Shown: positions 27,915 to 37,661 of the stretch, one piece after another
Layout of the letters: each line of letters begins with the position of its first letter
Numbering within the stretch: position 1 is the stretch's first letter
Assembly (NCBI GenBank): GCA_964616825.1
Contig: CAZTSX010000010.1
Location: 40,022 to 104,021, forward strand
DNA length: 64,000 bases
Direction of reading: 5' to 3'
Origin: QYOJ01 sp964616825
Lineage (GTDB): Bacteria; Bacteroidota; Bacteroidia; Bacteroidales; FEN-979
Translations under genes and position numbers: made by a program
The notes under the pieces: model-generated
Told to the model about the DNA's origin: nothing
Database searches by the model: none
The model's input: the letters and a program-made list of their open reading frames with translations, nothing else

Positions 27915-29216
27915 TTATCTTTTGGATTGCTTTGCAACTTCCGCGCGTATCAATTGAAAAAACAGGTTAAAATCTAGTTTCCGGATGTAAAATTCCCGGC
28001 GTTTCGCTTTCGTCAGGTTTACGAACTTGATCATCTGGTAAATCGTGGCGAGAGTATATGCTGCTGAGGCAGTCAATCCTGCTCCGATGTAATTCCAGTA
28101 TAGAACTGCAGGGTAAATTACCACGAGCGTAAAAAGAAAACCAATTCCGGAGGCAATCATATTGTATTTTGGTTTTCCAATACCGGAGAAAAAGGAGCTC
28201 AGCAACATGGATGCGTTCAATGCCAGGATTCCCGGAGCGAGGCAAAACACTAACGTGTGGATGAATCGATACTCCTCACCAAAAACCCATGCATATATAC
28301 TTGCCGGGATAGCCATCATCACAATTACTAAAATCAAGGTGATGAGCACGGTAAACTTCATTAAGCGGATAGTTAGCTCACGTGAATAGGCCAGATCACG
28401 TGTACTGGAGATCCTGGAGAATTGGATCAACGAAATGCTTTGTCCAATGATCCTGAGTCCCTCTGTCAGTTGTATTGCAGCGTTGAATATGCCAAGCGGG
28501 GATGCTCCGTGAACACCTTTGATAATAAAAAAACTGAAACGCTTGTTTCCCAGTTGAATAACGTTTGCTATCTGTGTGAAAATCCCGTACTTTGTCACTT
28601 CAGCAATTATGGAAATGATCTCCCTGACAGGACTAATCCGTATAAAACCCAGTGTGCAAAAGAATCCCGTGATCCACGTAAGGAAATAAGATCCATACAG
28701 GGCATAAACATACATGTCAACCGTTCTTATGTGAAAACCAAACAGGAAAATTGAAACCATGATCACTAAACTGGTTATCTGGACAAGAAATGTCGTATTA
28801 TACCGGTTGATTTTTTCTTTGCCGATCAATATATTGATATGAATGGTTGAAAAGGAATTGATCAACGCGAGAAACAGAATATGCATACCATATCCGTCAG
28901 GAACAATAACAGAAAACAGGGTTGGAAAAAGGGAGAGGAGCGCTCCTGTACCTGCAACAACCAGCATGGTTATAAAAGCCCATAGATAACCGACTACCAT
29001 CAACCAGAACGCATTGATCCGTGAAGAAAAAAATACCATCGCACTTCCCCCGATCAGGTCATTGACCAGCATGATCAGCGAAATATCAAGTACGATCAGC
29101 CCTATCGTACCGTAATCCCCCGTTTTCAGCGTGTTGGTGCACAATAATACCAACACTAGCATGAGGAAGGCATTGATGACCCTGACCAGAAATGTTTGTG
29201 TTATCTTTCGTATCAT
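27915..29216 (-). CDS. Polysaccharide flippase-like protein (Wzx/MOP superfamily)
   Basis: A 433-aa integral membrane protein with about 12 predicted helices spread over the whole length, no signal peptide, and the layout of MOP-superfamily oligosaccharide flippases (TLKTGDYGTIGLIVLDISL, LNASMLLSSFFSGIGKPKYN). In the family these move lipid-linked glycan units across the inner membrane. Its start overlaps the formyltransferase fusion gene by 4 nt (ATGA), so the two are translationally coupled. It converges with dnaG. Confidence 0.85.
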   Translation of the reverse strand: MIRKITQTFLVRVINAFLMLVLVLLCTNTLKTGDYGTIGLIVLDISLIMLVNDLIGGSAMVFFSSRINAFWLMVVGYLWAFITMLVVAGTGALLSLFPTLFSVIVPDGYGMHILFLALINSFSTIHINILIGKEKINRYNTTFLVQITSLVIMVSIFLFGFHIRTVDMYVYALYGSYFLTWITGFFCTLGFIRISPVREIISIIAEVTKYGIFTQIANVIQLGNKRFSFFIIKGVHGASPLGIFNAAIQLTEGLRIIGQSISLIQFSRISSTRDLAYSRELTIRLMKFTVLITLILVIVMMAIPASIYAWVFGEEYRFIHTLVFCLAPGILALNASMLLSSFFSGIGKPKYNMIASGIGFLFTLVVIYPAVLYWNYIGAGLTASAAYTLATIYQMIKFVNLTKAKRREFYIRKLDFNLFFQLIRAEVAKQSKR

Positions 29217-30895
29217 ATTTCCTGCTCTCCTTTTCGCTTCATTGTCTTCCTTTTGATTCCCTGAAATAAATTAGACCATAGAAAGCGTATCTCTTTTCCG
29301 TCAATAAGAGTAACCTGTTCATTCCCGTTTATTGTATGTAGTCCCCGGTTATAATAATTTCCATGGGGACTGATTGTCCTATATTCCTCTTCTTCAAATT
29401 CATGGACAGATAGCTTTAAAATGTGATTCAATACCACTCGTTTTCCGTAATGATCCGAACAATCCTGAGCCGGTCTGATTAGCCGGTTATCGATTTGAAA
29501 CAACCTGCCCGCCGGCCTGCTGGAACGAATATCCGTTTTGACCGGATTGTTCGGATGGGGATTGAATGCATCAAACAATGTACGCGAATAATAGAGATAC
29601 AAATGAACACTGGGAAGATCCTTTTTGGTAAAAAATAACCACCACATACCCTGGTGATGAATTATGCTTGCATCCACTCCACGAACATCATCTACCAGGG
29701 TATTCTGATATTCAAATTGTCCATTTTCTTTGTACCACCGGTATAACGCGATCCGGTTATCCTGATGCGATTCGGGGATGAGGAAATGTTCTCCCTGAAA
29801 AGAAAAGATAAAAGGAAATGAGACATGGTTTTCTGCTTGTAAAATTCTTTTTATATTTTGAGGAAAACCGAGTGCGGTGCGAATTTCTATGCCAAATAAC
29901 TCCCCTTTTGATTTACGGTAGTTATAATATTCAAATACAACGTGATTTATCCCTTCTATTTCGAGTAAAAAGGGGTCGGCAATGAATTTTGACCGGTCAG
30001 GTTTCGGAAACCACTGAACCTCTTTCGGATTCCAACCGTTCCTGACTACATCATGAATAGCTCTGTGAATGATGCCAATATTCCAGTCTTCGGCACGGAT
30101 AAGTTCGTTCCAGTGAAACGAGAGTCTGTTGCAAATCAACTTAAACAGAAATTTTATGAACGTTCTGTTATCCGGGATCCGGTATAAGGGTGCCTGGCTA
30201 TCTGATACCGATTCGCGGAAAGTTCCGTTCTGAATCGTGATACAGACTTGCAATGGCCATCGGGTTGTTTGCAGATAGGCTTGATCCAGTTGTTCCTTAT
30301 ACGAATGGCTTTTTGTTTTGAACCATCCTTTCCGCAAAATAACTCCATTGTCCAGCCGTTCATTCAATTGCTGCAGCATGACGCCGGTAACCGGATCGCC
30401 ATATACTATCTCCCAGAAACCCGGAGGTCCTCCCCTGTATTTCTGTTCATCACCATGATGGAAAGACCAGATGCCAAACCGCGTGATGGTCAGGATCTCT
30501 CCGCCGATAATCCCGAATCCGAACCGGAGAATGAAGTCCAGGCCGGTTTCCCGGATGGTTTGAAGATCCTTTTCATGAAAATGAGAATAATAACCCCGTT
30601 TAGAAACGTTGCAAAAGAGCTTGGGAATATCTCTTGTTTCGTGGCTATAATCTTTGATCTCTTTTGATTCGGGATGGAAAAAATAGCGATTATAAAAATA
30701 AAAAAATGCGTTTCCGGATAGTAGCTTCCTCATCTTTGACCGGATCGGTGAGGGCGCGGGCTCCATTCCGGAAGCCCTGACAACAATTAGTTTCAGTTCT
30801 ATTCCGTGATGCCGAAGATGCCCGATCGAATCGGCCTGCCATCTTTCTAACATCAGGCTGTTGCATAAAACTCCGAATGATAATGGTTCTGGCAT
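29213..30895 (-). CDS. Formyltransferase domain fused to a C-terminal beta-propeller
   Basis: A 560-aa two-part protein. Residues ~1-230 resemble the methionyl-tRNA / sugar formyltransferase fold: the substrate loop reads FHHGDEQKYRGGPPGFWE (H146/H147), and LDNGVILRKG supplies the aspartate (D182) found in the family's LDxGxIL motif. Residues ~280-540 look like a five-bladed GH43-type propeller, as in the N-terminal part of glucosamine inositolphosphorylceramide transferases (SKFIADPFLLEI, VSFPFIFSFQGEHFLIPE, DASIIHHQGMWWLFFT). It is probably a glycan-modifying enzyme that N-formylates an amino sugar; inference only. It lies between an asparagine-synthase-like gene and a flippase. Confidence 0.78.
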   Translation of the reverse strand: MPEPLSFGVLCNSLMLERWQADSIGHLRHHGIELKLIVVRASGMEPAPSPIRSKMRKLLSGNAFFYFYNRYFFHPESKEIKDYSHETRDIPKLFCNVSKRGYYSHFHEKDLQTIRETGLDFILRFGFGIIGGEILTITRFGIWSFHHGDEQKYRGGPPGFWEIVYGDPVTGVMLQQLNERLDNGVILRKGWFKTKSHSYKEQLDQAYLQTTRWPLQVCITIQNGTFRESVSDSQAPLYRIPDNRTFIKFLFKLICNRLSFHWNELIRAEDWNIGIIHRAIHDVVRNGWNPKEVQWFPKPDRSKFIADPFLLEIEGINHVVFEYYNYRKSKGELFGIEIRTALGFPQNIKRILQAENHVSFPFIFSFQGEHFLIPESHQDNRIALYRWYKENGQFEYQNTLVDDVRGVDASIIHHQGMWWLFFTKKDLPSVHLYLYYSRTLFDAFNPHPNNPVKTDIRSSRPAGRLFQIDNRLIRPAQDCSDHYGKRVVLNHILKLSVHEFEEEEYRTISPHGNYYNRGLHTINGNEQVTLIDGKEIRFLWSNLFQGIKRKTMKRKGEQEI

Positions 30896-30915
30896 TATTC
30901 ACTTGATTAATTCCA

Positions 30916-32568
30916 TCACGGGCGGAAGGTATCCGGATTGAATCTGTCAGGAAAAACCATAGCTAGTGTCCCTATTATAGAGTCAAACTCCTGGTGATTT
31001 CCTTTTTCAATGAAATTTCTCACCCATCCGGGCAGAGCATATTTTACGTGTTGCTTAAATAATAAAAATTTCAATTGCCTGGTTTTATCTATCGAAAAAT
31101 TCCAGTTGGCATTTTCAAGCCGGATGGTTTCCGGAGAAACAATCGCAATAAAATAACGATAAAGCTGATAATTTCTTTTAACTGCCGGATTTATTGCCAT
31201 CAGATAATCGAATAACGAGGTTGAATAATATGGGGTTATGGAGGGGAAAAAGCACCGGTTGCGATCTTCACCCTCGAATAACCATTTTACTCCTCTTCCC
31301 ATGAATACGAATCGTGTATATTTTCCCTTCAATGATTTTTCAGGGTATTCTTCAAGTAGTTCAACCAGTGAATCATGCATCTTTTCTGGTTCTATCCGGC
31401 TGGCTTTTGCGGCAATTTCAGGCGCGATCACGGTATGTTTTTTCAAAATAAAGGAAGCAACCTGAGAAACGTTTTTTCCTTGCATATCCCAGGTTATGTC
31501 AGTTAACAGTTTATCGCCACCATCTCCTGTGATGTATACCATTTCCGAGCGGGATATACTGGTAAAAAAATCAAGGATAAAAGACATTCCAATGGAGTTC
31601 ATTCCCGCTTTTATTGTTATCAGCTTGTCCGAAAGTTCTTCCGTGGAGCCCTTCGTATTGACCACTTCCAGCTTTTTTCCCCAGATGGCAGCCAACGATT
31701 TTGCTACCTTAATATCCCGGTAGGCATGATTCCATGGATCGAGATACGAAGAGATCCGGAATGGCAGTTTGAGGGTATTGAGCGCACTTCCGATCACCCG
31801 GGAATCCAGGCCTCCACTTAACGACAATACCCGTTCCTGATAAGGCCGTAGCCTTGCGTCACATGCATGTAAAAACAATTCTCCAGCTTCCGCTGCAACA
31901 GCCCGGGGATTCCTTTCGTCACGATAATTCTCAAAATTGTGTTGTTTCCAGGTCCCGTTTGATCTTTCCCGTGCATTTCCCAGGATATAGAAAGCAGGTT
32001 TGAGCCGGCTGGTATGACGATAGATCGTCCGGTCGGAAAGCGGGTACCCGAAGTAAATTGCCTCTGCGACTCCCCGGGGATCCTGTTCGGCAGGAATCAA
32101 AACCTGTTTAAGGGCCAGGTCCCGGATATAAAGTGTCCAGTTTTCATCATGGTAATCATAGACTGGAAGCCTGCTTAACGAGTCGCCAATTAACATCCAT
32201 TGCCTGGCAATCCGATCAACTATACACAGGAAAAACTCTGAGTCAACCGAATTGATTAGGGCATTCAACTGATCCTCCCGTACCTGATTTCCATGGATTG
32301 TTGAAGAGATTTCCCTGATCCGTTGTTCTTCCTGCATTTCCGATAGATCGAACATCCGGCCTTCGAAAAAATAATCATACCTGGAATCTGAAAATTGTCG
32401 CACCGGATACTCTTCGTATTTGACAATGGCGATCCAGAAATTTTCAAACAAGGAATGAATTTCTGTATTGTAATCAGGAGTGTACAAACAACGCTGTAGC
32501 ACGGTTCCGCTGAAATCATCCGGAAGGGGAAGGCCTTTGTTGCCAATGATGACATTCAATCCAGGCAT
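30916..32568 (-). CDS. Asparagine synthase-like protein lacking the N-terminal Cys
   Basis: A 550-aa protein with the ATP-pyrophosphatase signature LSLSGGLDSRVIGSAL in its C-terminal half and FVFMGRGVKWLFEG near the end. Its first ~200 residues resemble a class II glutaminase fold but begin MPGLNVIIG, so the catalytic Cys2 of true glutamine-dependent asparagine synthetases is missing. Such proteins often occur in glycan or peptide modification clusters, where they form amides with ammonia or another amine. The neighbours (formyltransferase fusion 20 nt downstream, then flippase) suggest surface-glycan modification. The substrate is unknown. Confidence 0.8.
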   Translation of the reverse strand: MPGLNVIIGNKGLPLPDDFSGTVLQRCLYTPDYNTEIHSLFENFWIAIVKYEEYPVRQFSDSRYDYFFEGRMFDLSEMQEEQRIREISSTIHGNQVREDQLNALINSVDSEFFLCIVDRIARQWMLIGDSLSRLPVYDYHDENWTLYIRDLALKQVLIPAEQDPRGVAEAIYFGYPLSDRTIYRHTSRLKPAFYILGNARERSNGTWKQHNFENYRDERNPRAVAAEAGELFLHACDARLRPYQERVLSLSGGLDSRVIGSALNTLKLPFRISSYLDPWNHAYRDIKVAKSLAAIWGKKLEVVNTKGSTEELSDKLITIKAGMNSIGMSFILDFFTSISRSEMVYITGDGGDKLLTDITWDMQGKNVSQVASFILKKHTVIAPEIAAKASRIEPEKMHDSLVELLEEYPEKSLKGKYTRFVFMGRGVKWLFEGEDRNRCFFPSITPYYSTSLFDYLMAINPAVKRNYQLYRYFIAIVSPETIRLENANWNFSIDKTRQLKFLLFKQHVKYALPGWVRNFIEKGNHQEFDSIIGTLAMVFPDRFNPDTFRP

Positions 32569-32598
32569 GTTAAATTTATTCAGGCGCTGTTTTGGCTT

Positions 32599-34428
32599 TT
32601 ACTGCGGAATCCAAAAAATCAATTCGCGTGTAATGTTAATATTCCAGTTATCAAGTAACGATTTAAAATCGCTATAATCTTCAGGTGCAATTGTAGCTTC
32701 TTTTATGTCAAGGCTTTTTCTCACTAAAACAGTATTCTTTTTTTGCTTTACCTGGTATACAAAAGAGCCTATTTGATTATTGATATGTATATCTATATCG
32801 TTGGTAATCAGTGTCAAATCTTCTGGAATTGCGAAAGTGAACTCATAATTTTCCTCAATCGGTGTTGATAATTTAAACGGGGTGATCCGCTTCGTTTCAA
32901 GCGTTTGGATCCCGGAACTTTCCATCCCGGTTTTCAACAATGGGATCGAAAAAAAGTAGAAGCTGGAGTCTTTTTTCATCATATTCTCTTTCTTAACCTG
33001 GCAGGAGAAAGAGACTTTTTGTGACGATAATTCGAGCAGGTTGGACTGTTGAATATTCGACGATGAAAATCCCGAAAAGTAGTGCCTGATTTTTTCATTT
33101 TCTCTGAGTAAAGCCAGATATGGATTCAAACGACCTGTGAGTTCACCGGTGATATTCCCGCTCAGGCTATGATCCGGCTCAATAGCAAATATTCCTTTCA
33201 TCATTGCAGAACTCTTTTCGGCCTGTGGCTCTTCGATCGTATAAGAGCCATCCGGATTCAGTACCATAAAAACCTGGCCTGCCAATAATGTTGTCATATC
33301 AAATGCATTGATCTGCTTGACAGAGAGATATATGGGTTCTTTTTCAGGAATTTTTGTCTGAACAATCCACTCCTCCAGGATGGTAAGGTTTCCTACATTT
33401 TTATCCCAGGTGTTGCCGTCAAACACAAGCACTGGGGCTGCAGAAATTCCAGCCTGCTTTAACATAGAGGCCAGTAAAACCGCTTTTTCGGCCATTGTTC
33501 CCCCATTGCTTTTCCAGACTTCTTCCGGTGTTCGCAAACGATATCCGGAATATTCTTCCGGAACGGGGAACAGTTTCATGTTTTTCACTACCTCATCCTG
33601 TAACGCAAAGATCAATTCGCTTTTATCTGTTTTCTTGAGATTTAATTTGTTGATATACTCGTTGATCAATGTTGATTCCTGATTTGAAAAAGCCTGCTGG
33701 TTGTTAAAATAGACAACAAGATCGCGATAGCTATCGAGTGTGCTGAAAATCAGGGTCGGGTAATTGCCATGATTGTCCAGTTGATTTTTCTCTGATGAAA
33801 TTGCCGGGATGTGTTCAATTTCCCATTTATACGATGTATATCCGTTGGCATTGCCAATTTGGGGCTTCAACGTTGAATTGAACAGATGATAGTAAAGCTC
33901 CTGGCCTTGCGGTATTTTGACATATATCGTCAGTCTGTCTACAGGTTGCGTCTCTGCCAGAACTTCCGTGGCCATCAGGGCAGGGAAAAATCCGTTTAGG
34001 GTTTGAATCGTATACTCCAGATTGATGATTGAGCCGATCTCCAATCCCGTATGAGTCACCACCATTTCGCGAAGATGATTGAATGCGGGCGCTTTTCTGG
34101 CAAATCGTGGAAGCACTTTATTGAATGCATTTTCGGGGGTGATAACCTTTTTACCGTCTGCCATTAATGTATAGGCTTCATCGATTTTTAATGTCTGAAA
34201 ATCTGGATTGAAGACGATAAATGTCTCTCCGAAAAGGCGATTAATTGATAGATAGGTTTGTAGTTTTTGTGATTTAGAAAGCCTGTAATCGATGGATCCA
34301 TCCGGATTCAGGGTATATGATTTCGATAGTTTTTGATAAACAGCATCGTAATCCTCGTTTTGTGCCATTCCGGGAAAAGTAAACAGGATTGAAATGAAAA
34401 CGATTAGATGTCCTATTGATTTCTTCAT
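32599..34428 (-). CDS. DUF3857/transglutaminase-like protein, catalytic residues lost
   Basis: A 609-aa secreted protein with a signal peptide (MKKSIGHLIVFISILFTFPGMAQ). The N-terminal beta-rich DUF3857 region is followed by a transglutaminase-like core. Where the next gene product has GVCKDKAGML, this one reads GGTMAEKAVLL, with no cysteine nearby and no equivalent histidine in the WIVQTKIP region. It is therefore probably a non-catalytic member. The C-terminal part is beta-rich, with a closing VLVRKSLDIKE. It lies 25 nt after its active paralogue and may be a partner or binding subunit of it. Confidence 0.83.
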   Translation of the reverse strand: MKKSIGHLIVFISILFTFPGMAQNEDYDAVYQKLSKSYTLNPDGSIDYRLSKSQKLQTYLSINRLFGETFIVFNPDFQTLKIDEAYTLMADGKKVITPENAFNKVLPRFARKAPAFNHLREMVVTHTGLEIGSIINLEYTIQTLNGFFPALMATEVLAETQPVDRLTIYVKIPQGQELYYHLFNSTLKPQIGNANGYTSYKWEIEHIPAISSEKNQLDNHGNYPTLIFSTLDSYRDLVVYFNNQQAFSNQESTLINEYINKLNLKKTDKSELIFALQDEVVKNMKLFPVPEEYSGYRLRTPEEVWKSNGGTMAEKAVLLASMLKQAGISAAPVLVFDGNTWDKNVGNLTILEEWIVQTKIPEKEPIYLSVKQINAFDMTTLLAGQVFMVLNPDGSYTIEEPQAEKSSAMMKGIFAIEPDHSLSGNITGELTGRLNPYLALLRENEKIRHYFSGFSSSNIQQSNLLELSSQKVSFSCQVKKENMMKKDSSFYFFSIPLLKTGMESSGIQTLETKRITPFKLSTPIEENYEFTFAIPEDLTLITNDIDIHINNQIGSFVYQVKQKKNTVLVRKSLDIKEATIAPEDYSDFKSLLDNWNINITRELIFWIPQ

Positions 34429-34453
34429 AATAATATATTTACACGTCTGAAAA

Positions 34454-36406
34454 TTAGTTGTTTATCTTAATAATTACAGGTTCTTTGGCAAACCGGTTCT
34501 GGTTTTCAACTACCGTTTTGTATTCGGGCCACTCTTCGGGTTCATAGATTCGTTTTCCAAGAGATATTATCTCGGTGAAACGGAGTTCGTTGCCGTTAAG
34601 CTGATAGCCAGCTTTGATAGAAGCAACCTGGCCCGTTTTGTCAATCGACTCTGGAATACGGATCGTCTGTTTTATATCCGGGAGTTTAATAGACTCTGTT
34701 ATTTCGACCTGTCTGGAGCATCTGTCGCGGAATGGATAGCTACGCTTTTCCAATCCGGTATTGAAATACAGATGTGACTGTGTTGATTTGAAGAGTTGTG
34801 CGGCCAGAATTGGTGTAAAAATCATCATTTTGCCTGCCACCACTGCATAATCAGGAATGGTATAGGCAACTTTTATCCGGATCGGGCCAGCCATGTAGTC
34901 CATCGGATCGCCATATTCCAGTTCTGTGATCCTTGCTTTGGGGTGGATCCGTAAAAATTCCCGTTCGATATTTTGATCCCATTGCGTTTTATTTGAGTAC
35001 TTGAAAAACCTACGAACCGAGCCATCTGATTGTCCCTCTGCTGTGATAATCAGGTTCCCGGTTAGCGTTCCGTTTGCATCCAATTCAGCGTTTGCAGTAA
35101 TATTAATATAGTGGTTTGCCGGATTGGAAATCGGGGTAGTAGCCAGGTCAGCTCCTTCCGGAACGCCCATCAGGTATTGCTGCTGCTGCTCAGCGCTTGA
35201 CCATAATTCACGCAGAAAAGGGACCCATGTCGGATCCAGTAGCTGATAATTGCCATCGCGTCGTTTTACCACAGTCACACAATGATTGAATTGGTCGGCT
35301 GGAATGTAGTCAATACGTGATCCGGCCATAGTCATTGCTGGATAGGATTCAAATCCTGCTGCCCGCAACATCGTGATCAACATGCCCGCTTTGTCTTTAC
35401 AAACACCACACCGATCGGTAAAGGTCATCTCTCCCTTATGAAGTGTAAATCCCTCACCTTCACCCATGGAGATACCGGAGTAGCGGATTTCATCTGCACA
35501 CCAGTGTGTTAAAAGAGATATTGAATCCAGCTCGGTTTTCGCATCTTTCAGAATCTCGTTCACTTTGGTTTGGATCTCAGGCGTGTTGTCAAAACTTCCA
35601 TAATCTTCGTTCACCTGAAAAAACCAGGTCGATTTTGCATACCAATCAGGGCTGGTAGAGATCAATAATTTTGGGGCTACATCGGATTTGGCTACCATTC
35701 GATGTTCTGATTTGATGGGAACCATATTGGTTTTGGAAAAGGTATAAACAAATTTATCATCCCTGATCCATCCCGATACCTGTGCTTCCCCATTATAAAA
35801 TTCAAACTGCAGGGTTTTCTCTTTTGGAACTTTTACCTGATATACTTTCAGGTTAACCGGATTCGAGCTGTAAAATTCAACGATGTCATAAAAATGCCCC
35901 CGCATAGGAGGAATGTATTTGTCATCATCGTCCTGAAGCAAGGCATATGTAAATCCCTTTTTGAACATAACCACTTCAACGGCATCTCCCGGTTCGAGCC
36001 GTCCTGTTTCGATCATGATTTCCCGGGCACCCCAATAAATCGCTCGTGCCGGGGCAGGATAATCCATAACGCCACCCAGGTCCAGATTAATAATTTTTCC
36101 ATCTCTCCTGTAGATCGCTGCTTTTTGGATCTCTACATATGCAGATTGGGGATCATACCCAAAGGTCAATGCATTAAGGTTTTTGGCTCCTGTGGCAATA
36201 AGGATCTTATAAAGGATGTGGTTTCTCACATAGGTTAATCCGCTTTCCTGCACATCCGAGATGGTGCTGTCGAACACAACAAGCAGGTTGTCTTTTGGGA
36301 ATGTCTTTGCATCGCCAGCCCGCTTGATCAAATCCTGAATCGGATCTTCAGCAACAGAAATGCCGTAAGATCCTATAAAAACGAGGAGAAAAAGATATTT
36401 TCTCAT
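34454..36406 (-). CDS. DUF3857 and transglutaminase-like protein, triad intact
   Basis: A 650-aa secreted protein: signal peptide (cut near VAEDP), DUF3857 region up to about residue 240, then a transglutaminase core with the complete triad C336 (DRCGVCKDKAGM), H375 (FNHCVTVV) and D391 (LLDPTWVPF). A beta-sandwich C-terminal part follows. In Bacteroidetes such proteins occur in pairs or sets; their substrates are not established. It probably acts in the periplasm on peptide or amide bonds. The neighbour downstream (32.6-34.4 kb) is a paralogue without the triad. Confidence 0.87.
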   Translation of the reverse strand: MRKYLFLLVFIGSYGISVAEDPIQDLIKRAGDAKTFPKDNLLVVFDSTISDVQESGLTYVRNHILYKILIATGAKNLNALTFGYDPQSAYVEIQKAAIYRRDGKIINLDLGGVMDYPAPARAIYWGAREIMIETGRLEPGDAVEVVMFKKGFTYALLQDDDDKYIPPMRGHFYDIVEFYSSNPVNLKVYQVKVPKEKTLQFEFYNGEAQVSGWIRDDKFVYTFSKTNMVPIKSEHRMVAKSDVAPKLLISTSPDWYAKSTWFFQVNEDYGSFDNTPEIQTKVNEILKDAKTELDSISLLTHWCADEIRYSGISMGEGEGFTLHKGEMTFTDRCGVCKDKAGMLITMLRAAGFESYPAMTMAGSRIDYIPADQFNHCVTVVKRRDGNYQLLDPTWVPFLRELWSSAEQQQQYLMGVPEGADLATTPISNPANHYINITANAELDANGTLTGNLIITAEGQSDGSVRRFFKYSNKTQWDQNIEREFLRIHPKARITELEYGDPMDYMAGPIRIKVAYTIPDYAVVAGKMMIFTPILAAQLFKSTQSHLYFNTGLEKRSYPFRDRCSRQVEITESIKLPDIKQTIRIPESIDKTGQVASIKAGYQLNGNELRFTEIISLGKRIYEPEEWPEYKTVVENQNRFAKEPVIIKINN

Positions 36407-36426
36407 GGTCTGATAAATTTTCGTTA

Positions 36427-36888
36427 CTATTCGGTTGAGTTTTTCGATAAAAGTGATGCCAGCTTCTCTTTGATCTCTTTGTTTTCCTGTTCCAATTCCC
36501 GTTGGTAAGCTGCAATCTCAATGGCCATGATCATCTGTTCCTGATCATACGGTTTCAATACAAAGCTAAATGGCTTGATGCGGGAAGATCGCTCATAAAT
36601 CTCTCTGGAACTTTGTCCGGTAAGAAATATGATCGAGCAATCGAACAACTCTGTTATGTGCCGAGCGGTTTCGATGCCATCCATTTTCCCGCGCAAGTTT
36701 ATATCCATAAGAACGATCATTGGCTCACAATTCTCATTTCGTAATTTCGTTAACTCTTCGATGCTTTTTTCACCACGTGTAGAGGCGCCTAAGATCTGAT
36801 AACCTGTATCTTCCAATTGATCCTTCAGACAAGAAGCTATTAAAAGCTCGTCTTCAACAATATAAATCGTGACGGATTTTTTTGTCAT
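36427..36888 (-). CDS. Stand-alone response-regulator receiver protein
   Basis: A 153-aa protein with one receiver domain: acidic pair VEDE at the start, phospho-acceptor Asp in MIVLMDINLRGKMDG, conserved Thr in IIFLTGQSS and Lys in FVLKPYDQ. There is no DNA-binding domain; the C-terminus is a charged helix likely to form a coiled coil (ELEQENKEIKEKLASLL). The ATG at 36888 is chosen because it overlaps the rluB-type stop (ATGA), which implies coupled translation; a longer reading from 36942 would lie entirely within rluB. No histidine kinase is nearby. Confidence 0.88.
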   Translation of the reverse strand: MTKKSVTIYIVEDELLIASCLKDQLEDTGYQILGASTRGEKSIEELTKLRNENCEPMIVLMDINLRGKMDGIETARHITELFDCSIIFLTGQSSREIYERSSRIKPFSFVLKPYDQEQMIMAIEIAAYQRELEQENKEIKEKLASLLSKNSTE

Positions 36889-37661
36889 TTTGAACAAATC
36901 ATTTTCAATAAATTGATCTCTTTCTGTTCCAGAAACCGCCATTTCCCGCGAGGCAGGTTCTTTTTAGTCAATCCTGCAAAATAGACCCGGTCGAGTTTTT
37001 CTACTCTATGTTCCAGTTGTTCAAAAATTCTGCGAACAATTCTGTTTTTTCCGGAGTGAAGTTCGATCCCGATTTCCCGTTTATCTTTCCCATCTCCTAT
37101 ATATTCGATCTGATCGACGCGAATGAAGCCGTCGTCCAGCTCCATGCCTTCTTTAATTTTATTTTTATCCTCTTTTGTCAATGGCTTGTTCAACACAACA
37201 TGGTATATTTTTTTAATTCCATACCTGGGGTGGGTCAATTTTTTTGTTATGAAGCCATCATTGGTAAACAGAAGAAGCCCGGTGGTGTTCCTGTCAAGCC
37301 TTCCGACCGGGTATACTCTTTCTTTACAAGCATCTTTGATCAACGCGATGACCGTATTCCGTTTTTGCGGATCGTTCATTGTGGTGATGTATCCTTTTGG
37401 CTTGTTAAGCAAGATATACTTGTTTTTTTCTCGCCGTAGCGCCTGGTCTCCAAATTTAACCTTGTCGGTAGGGGATACTTTGGTCCCCATCTCTGTAACA
37501 ACAACTCCATTGACCCTTACTGTTCCGGCTTTGATCAATTCATCGGCTTCCCTCCGTGAACACACTCCCGAATTCGCAATGAATTTATTTAACCTGATCA
37601 ACTCTTGATCACCTGATGCACTGGTTGGTTTAGGATTTTTCTTTTTTGCTTTCTTCATCAT
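36885..37661 (-). CDS. Ribosomal large-subunit pseudouridine synthase, RluB/RsuA family
   Basis: A 258-aa protein with an N-terminal S4 RNA-binding domain (RLNKFIANSGVCSRREADEL) and the catalytic motif GRLDRNTTGLLLFTND containing the essential Asp. It converts a uridine of rRNA to pseudouridine; the exact site (as in RluB) is inferred. The N-terminal tail is lysine-rich (KKAKKKNPKP). The start ATG overlaps the stop of the MORN-repeat gene (TGATG), and the gene's own stop overlaps the response-regulator start (ATGA). Confidence 0.9.
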   Translation of the reverse strand: MMKKAKKKNPKPTSASGDQELIRLNKFIANSGVCSRREADELIKAGTVRVNGVVVTEMGTKVSPTDKVKFGDQALRREKNKYILLNKPKGYITTMNDPQKRNTVIALIKDACKERVYPVGRLDRNTTGLLLFTNDGFITKKLTHPRYGIKKIYHVVLNKPLTKEDKNKIKEGMELDDGFIRVDQIEYIGDGKDKREIGIELHSGKNRIVRRIFEQLEHRVEKLDRVYFAGLTKKNLPRGKWRFLEQKEINLLKMICSK

